DNA from: Desulfobulbaceae bacterium UBA5123
GTDB taxonomy: Bacteria; Desulfobacterota; Desulfobulbia; Desulfobulbales; UBA5123
Reading direction: 5' to 3'
Assembly: GCA_002415465.1 (NCBI GenBank)
Contig: DHYT01000113.1
Coordinates: 1-6,855, forward strand
DNA length: 6,855 nt
The first letter of the stretch is position 1. Each line of letters starts with the position of its first letter. The translations under genes were made by a program, and so were the position numbers. Under the pieces are notes generated by a model. The model was given only the letters and a program-made list of their open reading frames with translations, made no database searches and was not told the origin of the DNA. Positions 1 through 6,855 of the stretch are shown here, one piece after another.

Positions 1-1
1 C

Positions 2-1243
<1,242 letters not shown>

Positions 1244-1293
1244 GTCGACATGGCGGCGCAAGCCGTCATCGGCCGTATCCGTAACCCGCATGC

Positions 1294-1299
1294 AAGGGA
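1294..1299 (+). promoter_or_regulatory. Ribosome binding site that sets the start of the ClpX-like gene
   Basis: AAGGGA lies seven bases before the ATG at 1307. The longer alternative start at 1250 has no purine-rich site in front of it and would add 19 residues that do not look like part of the ClpX family. The downstream ATG at 1307 is therefore preferred. Confidence 0.65.
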
Positions 1300-1306
1300 C
1301 AAGCCG

Positions 1307-3070
1307 ATGACCGAGCCTCCGCACACCAACCTGCCGGATCAGAAGGAGCTTGAGAAAGAGCTCTCCGAGTACCTCTCCAAGAAGTATGGCGAACGGGTCA
1401 AGATCGTTTCCTCGGGCATCATGCCCAACGTCGCCTTTCAGGAAGAAAAACCGGCCCCCGAGAAGGAGGCGGCCGCCAAAAAGCCGTTTGATTTCAGCCT
1501 CACCCCCGAGGAGCTGGTCGCCTACCTGGATGAGTATGTGGTGCGGCAGGATGAGGCCAAGGCGGTTCTCGCCACCAAGGTCTGCACCCATTTCAACCGC
1601 ATCCGCTACGCCGAGGCAAACCCTGAAAAACGTCAGCACGACGTGGGCCGGATCAAGAACAACGTTCTGCTGATGGGCCCCACCGGGGTCGGCAAGACCT
1701 TCCTGGTCAAGCTGATCGCGCAGCGGCTGGGGGTGCCGTTCATCAAGGGAGACGCCACCAAGTTCAGCGAAACCGGTTATGTGGGCGGCGATGTCGAGGA
1801 TCTGGTCCGCGATCTGCTGCGCGAGGCGGACGGCGATATCGAGCGGGCGCAGTACGGGATCATCTATGTGGACGAGATCGACAAGATCGCCTCCAGCCAG
1901 TCGCGGCTCGGCCCGGATGTGTCGCGCACCGGCGTGCAGCGCGCCTTCCTGAAGCCCATGGAGGAGACCGAGGTGGAGCTGAAGCAGCCCCACGATCCCG
2001 TTTCCCAGCTTGAGGCCATCGAGCATTTCCGCACCACCGGCAAGCGGCAGCGGCGGGTGGTCAACACCCGCAACATCCTCTTCATCATGAGCGGCGCCTT
2101 TGGCGGGCTTGACGAGATCGTCAAGAAGCGGGAGCAGCAACGCTCCATCGGCTTTGAATCAACCGTGACCTCGCCCAAGGAGACGGCCCGTTTTTTGAAG
2201 AAGGTCCGGGCCGAGGATCTGATCCAGTTCGGCTTCGAGAGCGAGTTCGTCGGCCGGCTGCCGGTGATCGCGGTGCTCGATCAGCTCACCGAGGCCGACC
2301 TCTACGATATCCTCTTGAACCCCAACTGCGCGGTGGTGGTGGGCAAGAAGCAGGATTTCATCGCCTACGGGATCAAGCTCCACTTCGAGGAGGCGGCCAT
2401 GCGGCTGATCGCCGCCAAGGCGGCCCGCGAACAGACCGGGGCGCGCGGCCTGGTCAGCGTGATGGAGAAGGTGCTGCTCCACTTCGAGAAGAGGCTGCCG
2501 TCAACAACGGTGAACTGCCTGGTGGTGACGCCGGCGCTGGTGGAAAATCCGCAGGCCGAGCTGCAGCGCCTGCTCGCCGACCCCGAGTGCCAGGATGTGC
2601 ATTGCCGGCGCTGGCATGAACTGGCCGAGGAGGAGGTGCGCGGGATCGCGGAGCGGCTGCTGCGGCAGCAGGGGGGGTATCTGGAGGCGCACGAGGTGCT
2701 GGCGACCCCGGCCCGGCTGCGGCTGATGGCGGAACGCTGCCAGGCCGATAACCTGGAACCGCGCACCGTCTGCGACATTTTCGTTGACCGGATACGGGAT
2801 ATCAGGCAATCTGCGGCTGATCTTTCCCGGCGCTGCGGGATCAAGGTCTCCTTCAGCGAGGATGCCATCGATCACATCCTCGCCCGGCAGCCGATGACCG
2901 CCGCGGCCATCGCCGACTTCTGCCGGGAACTCGGCAACACCTTCGAGTACGGGCTGCGCCTCCTGAGTGAAAAGAAGGGGATCGACGAGGTGGTCATCAC
3001 CGCCGAGGGGATCGACGCCCCGACCCGCTTCGTCAACGATCTGGTGAGCAGCAAGTTCCGCCTGGAATGA
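1307..3070 (+). CDS. ClpX-like AAA+ unfoldase without zinc domain, with extra C-terminal lid-like region
   Basis: Predicted 587-residue ATP-driven protein unfoldase of the ClpX/HslU clade. Visible motifs: Walker A GPTGVGKT (124-131), pore-1 loop GYVG (157-160), Walker B IIYVDE (185-190), SGAFGGLDE (262-270), the tripeptide IGF (281-283) where ClpX docks on ClpP, Arg finger in EFVGRLP (R317), and sensor-2 TGARGL (R380). The N-terminal 60 residues contain no cysteine, so the four-Cys zinc domain of canonical ClpX is absent. The segment between residues 215 and 255, where ClpX has its RKH loop, is roughly ten residues longer and reads TGKRQRRVVNT. About 170 residues follow the first lid; residues 510-575 resemble it again (see findings). 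E. coli ClpX is about 424 residues, so this protein is much longer. It starts 63 bases after the ntrX stop with no terminator between, suggesting co-transcription. ATPase and unfoldase activity are likely; partnership with ClpP is an inference from IGF. Not housekeeping clpX, so no symbol is given. Confidence 0.88.
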   Translation: MTEPPHTNLPDQKELEKELSEYLSKKYGERVKIVSSGIMPNVAFQEEKPAPEKEAAAKKPFDFSLTPEELVAYLDEYVVRQDEAKAVLATKVCTHFNRIRYAEANPEKRQHDVGRIKNNVLLMGPTGVGKTFLVKLIAQRLGVPFIKGDATKFSETGYVGGDVEDLVRDLLREADGDIERAQYGIIYVDEIDKIASSQSRLGPDVSRTGVQRAFLKPMEETEVELKQPHDPVSQLEAIEHFRTTGKRQRRVVNTRNILFIMSGAFGGLDEIVKKREQQRSIGFESTVTSPKETARFLKKVRAEDLIQFGFESEFVGRLPVIAVLDQLTEADLYDILLNPNCAVVVGKKQDFIAYGIKLHFEEAAMRLIAAKAAREQTGARGLVSVMEKVLLHFEKRLPSTTVNCLVVTPALVENPQAELQRLLADPECQDVHCRRWHELAEEEVRGIAERLLRQQGGYLEAHEVLATPARLRLMAERCQADNLEPRTVCDIFVDRIRDIRQSAADLSRRCGIKVSFSEDAIDHILARQPMTAAAIADFCRELGNTFEYGLRLLSEKKGIDEVVITAEGIDAPTRFVNDLVSSKFRLE

Positions 3071-3096
3071 CGGCGTCCCGAAGGCGGCCGCCGGCC

Positions 3097-3126
3097 TTGA
3101 CAATCCGCCTGTCATTTACCCATAGC
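3097..3126 (+). promoter_or_regulatory. Possible sigma-70 promoter of hemB
   Basis: A perfect -35 hexamer TTGACA (3097-3102) is followed after 18 bases by CATAGC (3121-3126), a poor -10. The predicted start would fall almost at the hemB ribosome site, leaving nearly no leader, which counts against it. Hemes are needed constantly, so a separate promoter would make sense, but read-through from the upstream genes is equally possible. Confidence 0.3.
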
Positions 3127-3142
3127 TTATTAGGAGAAAAAC

Positions 3143-4123
3143 ATGGTCTTCCCCGAATATCGTCCCCGCCGCCTGCGCAAGAACGAAGTGTTCCGCTCCA
3201 TGATCAGGGAAACCTCGATCACCCCGGCCAATCTTATCTACCCGCTGTTCGTGATGCCGGGCAAGAACGTGCGCGAGGAGGTTCCCTCCATGCCCGGCGT
3301 GTTCCGGATCTCGGTGGATCAACTGGGCCGGGAGGCCAAGGAGTGCATGGAGCTGGGGGTCAAGAACGTCATCCTCTTCGGCCTGCCCGAGAGCAAGGAC
3401 CCGGTTGGCTCCGGCGCGCACGCCAAGAACGGCATCGTTCAGCGCGCCATCAAGGAGCTGAAGAACAAGGCCCCGGAGCTGCTGGTGACCACCGACGTCT
3501 GCCTCTGCGAGTACACCGATCACGGCCACTGCGGCATCCTGATGAACAGGGAGGTGGACAACGATTCCACCCTGGAGGTGCTGGCCAAGACCGCGCTCTC
3601 CCATGCCGAGGCCGGCGCGGACATGGTCGCCCCTTCCGACATGATGGACGGCCGGGTGGCGGAGATCCGCGCCGCCCTGGATGAAAACAACTTTCACGAC
3701 GTGCCGATCATGTCCTACGCGGTCAAGTACTGCTCCGCCTTTTACGGGCCGTTCCGCGATGCCGCGAACTCCGCCCCCAGCTTCGGCGACCGCCGCAGCT
3801 ACCAGATGGACCCCGCCAACGCCCGCGAGGCGTTGCGGGAGGCGACCCTGGACGTGGACGAGGGCGCCGATATCCTGATGGTGAAGCCGGCGGTGGCCTA
3901 TCTCGACATCATCAGCCGTTTGCGCGACGAGTTCGACATGCCCATCGCCGCCTATCATGTGAGCGGCGAATACGCGATGATCAAGGCGGCGGCCATGAAC
4001 GGCTGGATCGACGAGGAGCGGGTGATGGCCGAGACCCTGCTCTCCATCCGCCGCGCCGGCGCGGATATCATTCTCACCTATTTCGCCAAGGACATGGCGA
4101 GGTATCTGCGCAAAGGCAGATAA
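3143..4123 (+). CDS. hemB: Delta-aminolevulinic acid dehydratase (porphobilinogen synthase), zinc type
   Basis: Cytoplasmic enzyme that condenses two 5-aminolevulinate molecules into porphobilinogen, the second common step of tetrapyrrole synthesis (heme, siroheme, cobalamin). The protein has 326 residues, the usual family length. The two Schiff-base lysines are K195 in [12 protein letters not shown] and K248 in ILMVKPA. The metal site is [12 protein letters not shown] with Cys120, Cys122 and Cys130, the cysteine-rich pattern of zinc-dependent enzymes; magnesium-type enzymes have Asp/Ala there. The FYGPFRDA and YHVSGEYAM segments of the active site are also present. Start at 3143 is supported by AGGAG at 3132-3136 with six bases of spacing. 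It begins 72 bases after the ClpX-like gene in the same direction and is followed by a strong terminator, so it is the last gene of its transcript. Nothing is truncated or unusual in the protein. Confidence 0.98.
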   Translation: MVFPEYRPRRLRKNEVFRSMIRETSITPANLIYPLFVMPGKNVREEVPSMPGVFRISVDQLGREAKECMELGVKNVILFGLPESKDPVGSGAHAKNGIVQRAIKELKNKAPELLVTTDVCLCEYTDHGHCGILMNREVDNDSTLEVLAKTALSHAEAGADMVAPSDMMDGRVAEIRAALDENNFHDVPIMSYAVKYCSAFYGPFRDAANSAPSFGDRRSYQMDPANAREALREATLDVDEGADILMVKPAVAYLDIISRLRDEFDMPIAAYHVSGEYAMIKAAAMNGWIDEERVMAETLLSIRRAGADIILTYFAKDMARYLRKGR

Positions 4124-4150
4124 TCGTAAGCGATTCGGAAACGGAAAACA

Positions 4151-4185
4151 GGGCGACCGGCTGCGGCTGGTCGCCCCGTTTTTTT
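4151..4185 (+). terminator. Rho-independent terminator after hemB
   Basis: GGGCGACC (4151-4158) pairs with GGTCGCCC (4169-4176). The stem extends inward through a G-T pair and two G-C pairs to a TGCG loop (4162-4165), giving an 11-bp GC-rich stem. A run of seven T follows at 4179-4185. It lies 27 bases after the hemB stop and closes the core-gene transcript just before the composition change. Confidence 0.93.
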
Positions 4186-4371
4186 AGGGGCCAGGGTTGC
4201 TTGTTTCTTTAGTATATTCAAAGTGGCCGAGCAGAGGAAGTAAGACTATTTTGCAAGAAGGGGTCTGACATGAGCGATCTGCAAGATATATGGCAGTGTG
4301 GGAAGGTCTGTGACACTTAGGGGTTTTGCCGATACCCATGTGTTAGGCTTAAGTTGTGAGTGTTAGGCAAT
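4186..4371. other. Intergenic stretch between hemB terminator and fic, with short repeats and a mini-ORF
   Basis: No convincing gene. GTGTTAGGC occurs twice in direct orientation (4340-4348 and 4360-4368), with a related ACACTTAGG at 4313-4321. ACAC/GGGT at 4313-4324 can pair with ACCC/GTGT at 4334-4343 around a 9-base loop, with no T-run on either strand to mark a terminator. A 16-codon frame from ATG 4270 to TAG 4320 (beginning MSDLQDIWQCG) has a fair ribosome site AAGGGG seven bases upstream; it may be a decayed 5' end of a lost gene or chance. This is where composition shifts from the core region to the accessory region. Confidence 0.45.
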
Positions 4372-5580
4372 CTAGGCCGGATAGAGATCAGGAAATAAGA
4401 GCCCCGCAACATGGGTAGGAAGGCCCAATCTTACGGCCCCCTTCGGAGTGTCGGACACCAAAAGCCCTTCATCTAGCAATTGGCTTAGCAGCATGCGCCC
4501 GGTACGTTCTGCCATGCCGGAAACACGAATTACCTCGCCGCGCCCTACCTCTCCCCGCAACAATATTTCTTGCAGCATATATGCAGCCTCGGATTTTAAA
4601 GGTTGATCTCTTGGTGTTGGAGCCGCAATCAACTTGGCCTCACGCATAGAGACATAGCCCTTGATACGCTCAAGTAAGCCATCAAGCCTAAGCAGCCCTT
4701 CCATGAAATCAATCTGGTCAAGACAGGTGGAGAGAAAGAAGCGACAAAACGCCACCAAGGTTTCATTGGAAAGATTGCCACGGCCATCGTAATCATTGCG
4801 ACGCTTGGCGTCGGCCTGACTTAAAGCGGCCATATAATCGGTTCTCTGGCGGGCCAAACCGCGACTAACATTCCAGAGGCCATAACCCCGAAGTGGCAGC
4901 ATCAGAAAGCAAGCGTCTGTGAAAAGACGCGCCACGCGACCATTACCGTCCAGAAAAGGATGAATCCACATCAAGCGATGATGCGAGGCGGCGGCAGCAA
5001 TGAGCGGCATTACCCCATGATGTTTTTCGGGAGCGTATGCAGAAGCGAAGCGATCAAGGAATGCTCCCAAATGCTTTGCCAATGGCCCGTAATGCAGGGC
5101 AACCTGAGCTTCGTGTTGTCGCACTTCACCTGGAATAACCTCTAAAACTTCGCCTGTATCTTTGTTTTTCACCTGCCGCAACTCTGGGGGCATTTGCTCA
5201 TAAAAGTTACGGTGAAGCCAGACAATGAAATTGCGATCAGCCGGATTGAGGGCAGGATTACCTTGTAGGCGTGCCTCAATCTCTCGTTGGCATTTAATAT
5301 GCGCAAGGCTCTCCATTTGTAGATCACGCTTTGCGGGGTCATCGGAATACTCTTCGCGCATGGCGCGCTCGATATCGACCGGATGGGTGCTGTGCCCCTC
5401 GATAAGATTTGAGTAATAGCTGTTAATCAGACGCAGAAGTTCGACAATTGACCGCTGCGTAATGGGGTGTAACTGCCCACCCAAAGCAGCCCGCTGGCTA
5501 ACGACCTCACGGGCGAGATCTTCTAGCTCAGGTGAACCGCTAGGCAAAAGCGGTTCCATTGCCGAAACATTTTTATACAT
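4372..5580 (-). CDS. Class II Fic family protein (predicted AMP-transferase) with C-terminal winged helix
   Basis: Fic enzymes transfer AMP, or more rarely another nucleotide-derived group, from a nucleotide to a hydroxyl side chain of a target protein. The 402-residue protein carries the complete catalytic motif HPFLDGNGR (207-215) with catalytic His207, and a target-docking flap region near VIPGEVRQ (148-155). An N-terminal inhibitory helix motif SNLIEG (57-62) fits (S/T)xxxE(G/N), whose Glu blocks ATP binding in autoinhibited class II Fic proteins. Residues about 327-390 look like a winged helix-turn-helix with a recognition segment near SGMAERTGRMLLSQLLDEG, so DNA binding or self-regulation is possible. 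Start: ATG at 5580 has GGGGA at 5588-5584 (close spacing) and AAAGG a little farther, and an in-frame stop (5610-5608) excludes a longer protein. No antitoxin partner lies beside it. GC is clearly below that of the core genes, suggesting horizontal acquisition. The target is unknown. Confidence 0.93.
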   Translation of the reverse strand: MYKNVSAMEPLLPSGSPELEDLAREVVSQRAALGGQLHPITQRSIVELLRLINSYYSNLIEGHSTHPVDIERAMREEYSDDPAKRDLQMESLAHIKCQREIEARLQGNPALNPADRNFIVWLHRNFYEQMPPELRQVKNKDTGEVLEVIPGEVRQHEAQVALHYGPLAKHLGAFLDRFASAYAPEKHHGVMPLIAAAASHHRLMWIHPFLDGNGRVARLFTDACFLMLPLRGYGLWNVSRGLARQRTDYMAALSQADAKRRNDYDGRGNLSNETLVAFCRFFLSTCLDQIDFMEGLLRLDGLLERIKGYVSMREAKLIAAPTPRDQPLKSEAAYMLQEILLRGEVGRGEVIRVSGMAERTGRMLLSQLLDEGLLVSDTPKGAVRLGLPTHVAGLLFPDLYPA

Positions 5581-5596
5581 ATTTCCCCAGCCTTTC

Positions 5597-5680
5597 CCTG
5601 TCGATTTCTATGTTCATTTATATTCCGGTTTTTATGCTGGATTTCTTGCCGGTTTTTGTGCCGGTTTTTATTCCGGTTTT
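5597..5680. repeat. Array of 12-bp direct repeats upstream of fic
   Basis: Five consecutive 12-bp units occupy 5621-5680: TATTCCGGTTTT, TATGCTGGATTT, CTTGCCGGTTTT, TGTGCCGGTTTT, TATTCCGGTTTT. The first and last are identical. Two further units in phase are degenerate: 5597-5608 (8 of 12 matches to CTTGCCGGTTTT) and 5609-5620 (7 of 12 to TATGCTGGATTT). The shared core is (T/C)CCGGTTTT on the plus strand, AAAACCGG on the fic strand. The array ends 16 bases before the fic start codon and begins about 27 bases downstream of the candidate -10. Because 12 is a multiple of three, frames on both strands stay open across it, which creates spurious reading frames rich in xxGF on one strand and NRN-type residues on the other. 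It could be an operator for the Fic winged helix, a leader element, or a simple slippage product. Confidence 0.9.
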
Positions 5681-5706
5681 CCACATACACGAATAACCTT
5701 ATTTCA

Positions 5707-5735
5707 AATATATAAATAATAGCAAGCCAACGCAA
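5707..5735 (-). promoter_or_regulatory. Candidate fic promoter
   Basis: On the minus strand TTGCGT (5735-5730) and TATATT (5712-5707) are 17 bases apart, in a very AT-rich segment. The -10 differs from TATAAT at one position; the -35 shares TTG plus one base. Transcription would begin near 5700 and run through the 12-bp array before reaching fic, giving a leader of roughly 120 bases. Supported only by sequence resemblance. Confidence 0.4.
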
Positions 5736-5757
5736 CAACAAGTTCTTAAGAATGTTT

Positions 5758-5781
5758 ATTGCCGATCTTTTTGCCGATTAA
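5758..5781. repeat. Pair of related 12-bp units separated from the main array
   Basis: ATTGCCGATCTT (5758-5769) and TTTGCCGATTAA (5770-5781) share an eight-base TTGCCGAT core at exactly 12-bp period and resemble the array unit CTTGCCGGTTTT. They sit upstream of the candidate fic promoter, 77 bases from the main array, so they may be an outlying binding site or a remnant of the same repeat family. Confidence 0.45.
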
Positions 5782-5874
5782 TTTTGATCGTGAATTTTGA
5801 CCGCAAAAACCGTCTCTTCGTGTGCCAAGAGAGACCACCTCTGATACGAAACTAAACGGTGCTGGATTGGTGGA

Positions 5875-6084
5875 TTGGGTCCGGATTACCTCGACACCCT
5901 TTCCGACAAGCAGGTGGAAAAGGTTATCTTTGTTCTCGATTTGATCGAGGATGTTGAATTTGTCTCCAGGAAGTGCTTTAAGAAGTTTGAAGCAACGGAC
6001 GATATCTGGGAGGTCCGAGTCAGGCAGGGGAACAACATTTTCCATGCATTCACCTCTCGATTGATGCGTCAGCCCTTCTCGTGA
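5875..6084 (+). pseudogene. Remnant of a RelE/HigB-like (phage Gp49-like) toxin gene
   Basis: The frame contains the core of the RelE/ParE-superfamily Gp49-like toxins: YLDTLSDKQVEKVIFVLDLIE, then FKKFEATDDIWEVRV, then QGNNIFHAF. Full-length members cut ribosome-associated mRNA and are about 100-120 residues with an N-terminal strand before the helices and a C-terminal strand plus helix. Here the homology begins at the helix without the N-terminal strand; an in-frame stop lies at 5842-5844, and the only start is a TTG at 5875 without a proper ribosome site. Resemblance ends near 6051; the last ten codons read into sequence antisense to the neighbouring gene, which it overlaps tail to tail by 16 bases (6069-6084). 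About half the protein, including the usual catalytic C-terminal part, is missing, and no HigA-type antitoxin is seen. I infer a dead toxin. A short functional protein is unlikely. Confidence 0.72.
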
Positions 6085-6632
6085 GACAACACCTGGATAT
6101 CCGGCAGGTTGCGGTGCAACTCTGCCACGGTGTTGTAGTGCTGGAGCGCCGCAACGACGATCGGCAGCGGCTCAGGCCAGATCTCCGGCAAATCCCGTTC
6201 CTGGGGGGTGGTCGCCTGGAGGGCCACCCTCTCATCGGGCGGGGTGAACTGGGCATCCACCCCCTCCTTGTTGCCTCTCGCGTCAATCCGGTCCCAGCCG
6301 ATCTTGTCAAGAAAAACCGCGTTCAGCCCATGCAGGCAAAAGGCCGTGCCCTTGTCGTCGAGCCGCAGCCGTTGATAACAGAAGCCGGCCGGGATTTTCC
6401 GCGCCCGCAGCAGGGCGGCAAGCAAATGACTCTTGGCATAGCAGTAGCCGGTTTTATGTGTGAGAACCTCTGATGCCTTGCAGGTGAACGGGTTACGCTT
6501 GAAATCCCAACTGTGTTGTATTTGGTCGCGGACAAAGAGAAATGCCAGCTTGAAGCTTTCAGGGCGCTCGTCGTAATCCTTCCGGAATTCAGGGTTTTCC
6601 TGCATCCGTTTGTTTTTGTATGATGCGAACAT
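6069..6632 (-). CDS. Transglutaminase-like domain protein
   Basis: A 187-residue protein of the bacterial transglutaminase-like (cysteine protease fold) superfamily, whose members mostly act as peptidases or on amide bonds; the substrate here is not known. The triad is visible: Cys64 in TGYCYAKSHLLAALLRA, His101 in CLHGLNAVFL, Asp117 in WDRIDARGNK. Following it, GVDAQFTPP and a helical C-terminus ending NLPDIQVL are typical of one widespread cytoplasmic-looking subfamily; no signal peptide or membrane segment is seen. The start is uncertain: ATG at 6632 has no clear ribosome site and two stops (TAG TGA) lie only four to five codons upstream, while an in-frame ATG at codon 10 is no better. Relatives as I remember them have a longer N-terminus, so the 5' end may be truncated or altered. 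It is divergent from the methyltransferase at 6714 and convergent with the toxin remnant. GC is moderate to high, like the core. Confidence 0.8.
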   Translation of the reverse strand: MFASYKNKRMQENPEFRKDYDERPESFKLAFLFVRDQIQHSWDFKRNPFTCKASEVLTHKTGYCYAKSHLLAALLRARKIPAGFCYQRLRLDDKGTAFCLHGLNAVFLDKIGWDRIDARGNKEGVDAQFTPPDERVALQATTPQERDLPEIWPEPLPIVVAALQHYNTVAELHRNLPDIQVLSHEKG

Positions 6633-6713
6633 TTGGCAATGTCACTATGGTAATGCATTGAAATAAGAGAATATTTTGCCATGATTCATTGAACCACAGG
6701 GAGGTTTCCCCAA

Positions 6714-6855
6714 ATGGACATTCCACGGATCTTCAACATCACCGAAAGTGCTCACCGCATCCATAACCCGTTCACACCCGAGAAGCGCGCCACTCTCGGC
6801 GCGGCGCTGCGTCTGGAAACGGGGACCCGAGTGCTCGACCTCGGGAGCGGACCGG
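6714..6855 (+). CDS. Class I SAM-dependent methyltransferase, 3' end beyond window
   Basis: The first 47 codons are present. They end in VLDLGSGP (residues 40-47), which is motif I, the glycine-rich loop that binds S-adenosylmethionine. The preceding segment, beginning MDIPRIFNITESAHRIHNP, is the kind of N-terminus seen in a common group of small cytoplasmic methyltransferases of unknown substrate. The start is supported by GGGAGG (6699-6704) with nine bases of spacing. The gene lies 81 bases from, and divergent to, the transglutaminase-like gene, so the two promoters must share that gap; I see no strong -35/-10 pair there. The substrate cannot be judged from the part available. Confidence 0.82.
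   Translation, partial: MDIPRIFNITESAHRIHNPFTPEKRATLGAALRLETGTRVLDLGSGP

Noticed and set aside
1250..1306. Longer start for the ClpX-like protein at ATG 1250
   Set aside because: No ribosome site precedes it, it is only six bases after the ntrX stop, and the added residues are not like the family; ATG 1307 has AAGGGA at good spacing.
3081..3098. Palindromic AAGGC...GCCTT hairpin between the ClpX-like gene and hemB as a terminator
   Set aside because: The stem is only five pairs around an eight-base loop and is followed by TTGACAATCC instead of a T-run, so it does not fit an intrinsic terminator.
4222..4236. AGTGGCCGAGC resembling the D-arm region of a serine or leucine tRNA
   Set aside because: No acceptor stem, anticodon arm or T-arm can be laid out around it, so it is not a tRNA or an obvious attachment site.
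5597..5680. CRISPR array
   Set aside because: The units are contiguous 12-mers without spacers and no cas genes are nearby.
5462..5719. Plus-strand 85-residue frame with a YAGF/LAGF/CAGF repeat
   Set aside because: The four-residue repeat follows directly from the 12-bp DNA repeat; the rest is antisense to fic. Looked like a repeat protein but no independent support.
5523..5741. Minus-strand 72-residue reading frame across the 12-bp repeats
   Set aside because: It overlaps the start of fic, its NRN-rich sequence is just the translated repeats, and it has no ribosome site or family resemblance.
5803..5835. Minus-strand terminator: TCTCTT/AAGAGA hairpin followed by T5
   Set aside because: Only six pairs with two G-C pairs, and it lies more than 200 bases beyond the transglutaminase-like gene; too weak to annotate.
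5746..6045. Minus-strand 99-residue frame opposite the toxin remnant
   Set aside because: Antisense to a recognisable RelE-family core, with no family resemblance of its own.

Overview
The window is a high-GC core chromosomal block followed by a lower-GC accessory stretch. The core genes (NtrX-type sigma-54 regulator, ClpX-like ATPase, zinc-type HemB) have roughly 60-67% GC in the lines I counted, strong purine-rich ribosome sites and protein sequences that fit a Desulfobacterota/'deltaproteobacterial' organism. That placement is an inference from protein resemblance; no 16S or other marker is present.

Layout: (1) 2-1243 (+) is the 3' part of an NtrX-like response regulator whose receiver domain is cut by the window edge at the phospho-acceptor aspartate. 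(2) 1307-3070 (+) is a ClpX-like AAA+ unfoldase with no zinc-binding N-domain. It keeps the ClpP-docking IGF tripeptide and has an extra C-terminal region that looks like a second, degenerate lid domain. (3) 3143-4123 (+) is hemB, porphobilinogen synthase, with all catalytic lysines and zinc cysteines, followed by a textbook intrinsic terminator at 4151-4185. These three genes run in one direction with gaps of 63 and 72 bases, so they may be co-transcribed. A TTGACA hexamer before hemB could give it a promoter of its own.

(4) From about 4186 to 6060 the base composition drops: near 40-53% GC in the fic gene lines I counted, and about 25% in its upstream region. This part holds a minus-strand class II Fic protein (4372-5580) with a C-terminal winged helix. 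Directly upstream of it is a striking array of 12-bp direct repeats (5621-5680, with degenerate units to 5597), lying between a candidate promoter and the fic start. Next comes a RelE/HigB-type toxin remnant (5875-6084, +) that has lost both ends. (5) 6069-6632 (-) is a transglutaminase-like cysteine-protease-fold protein, and at 6714 the start of a class I methyltransferase runs off the window on the plus strand.

How they work together: the regulator and the ATPase plausibly form a transcription-plus-proteostasis pair next to tetrapyrrole synthesis. The Fic protein, toxin remnant and repeats look like an acquired or decaying stress/defence-type module inserted downstream of hemB. The two observations I consider most worth pursuing are the repeat array at the fic control region and the lid-duplicated ClpX-like ATPase.
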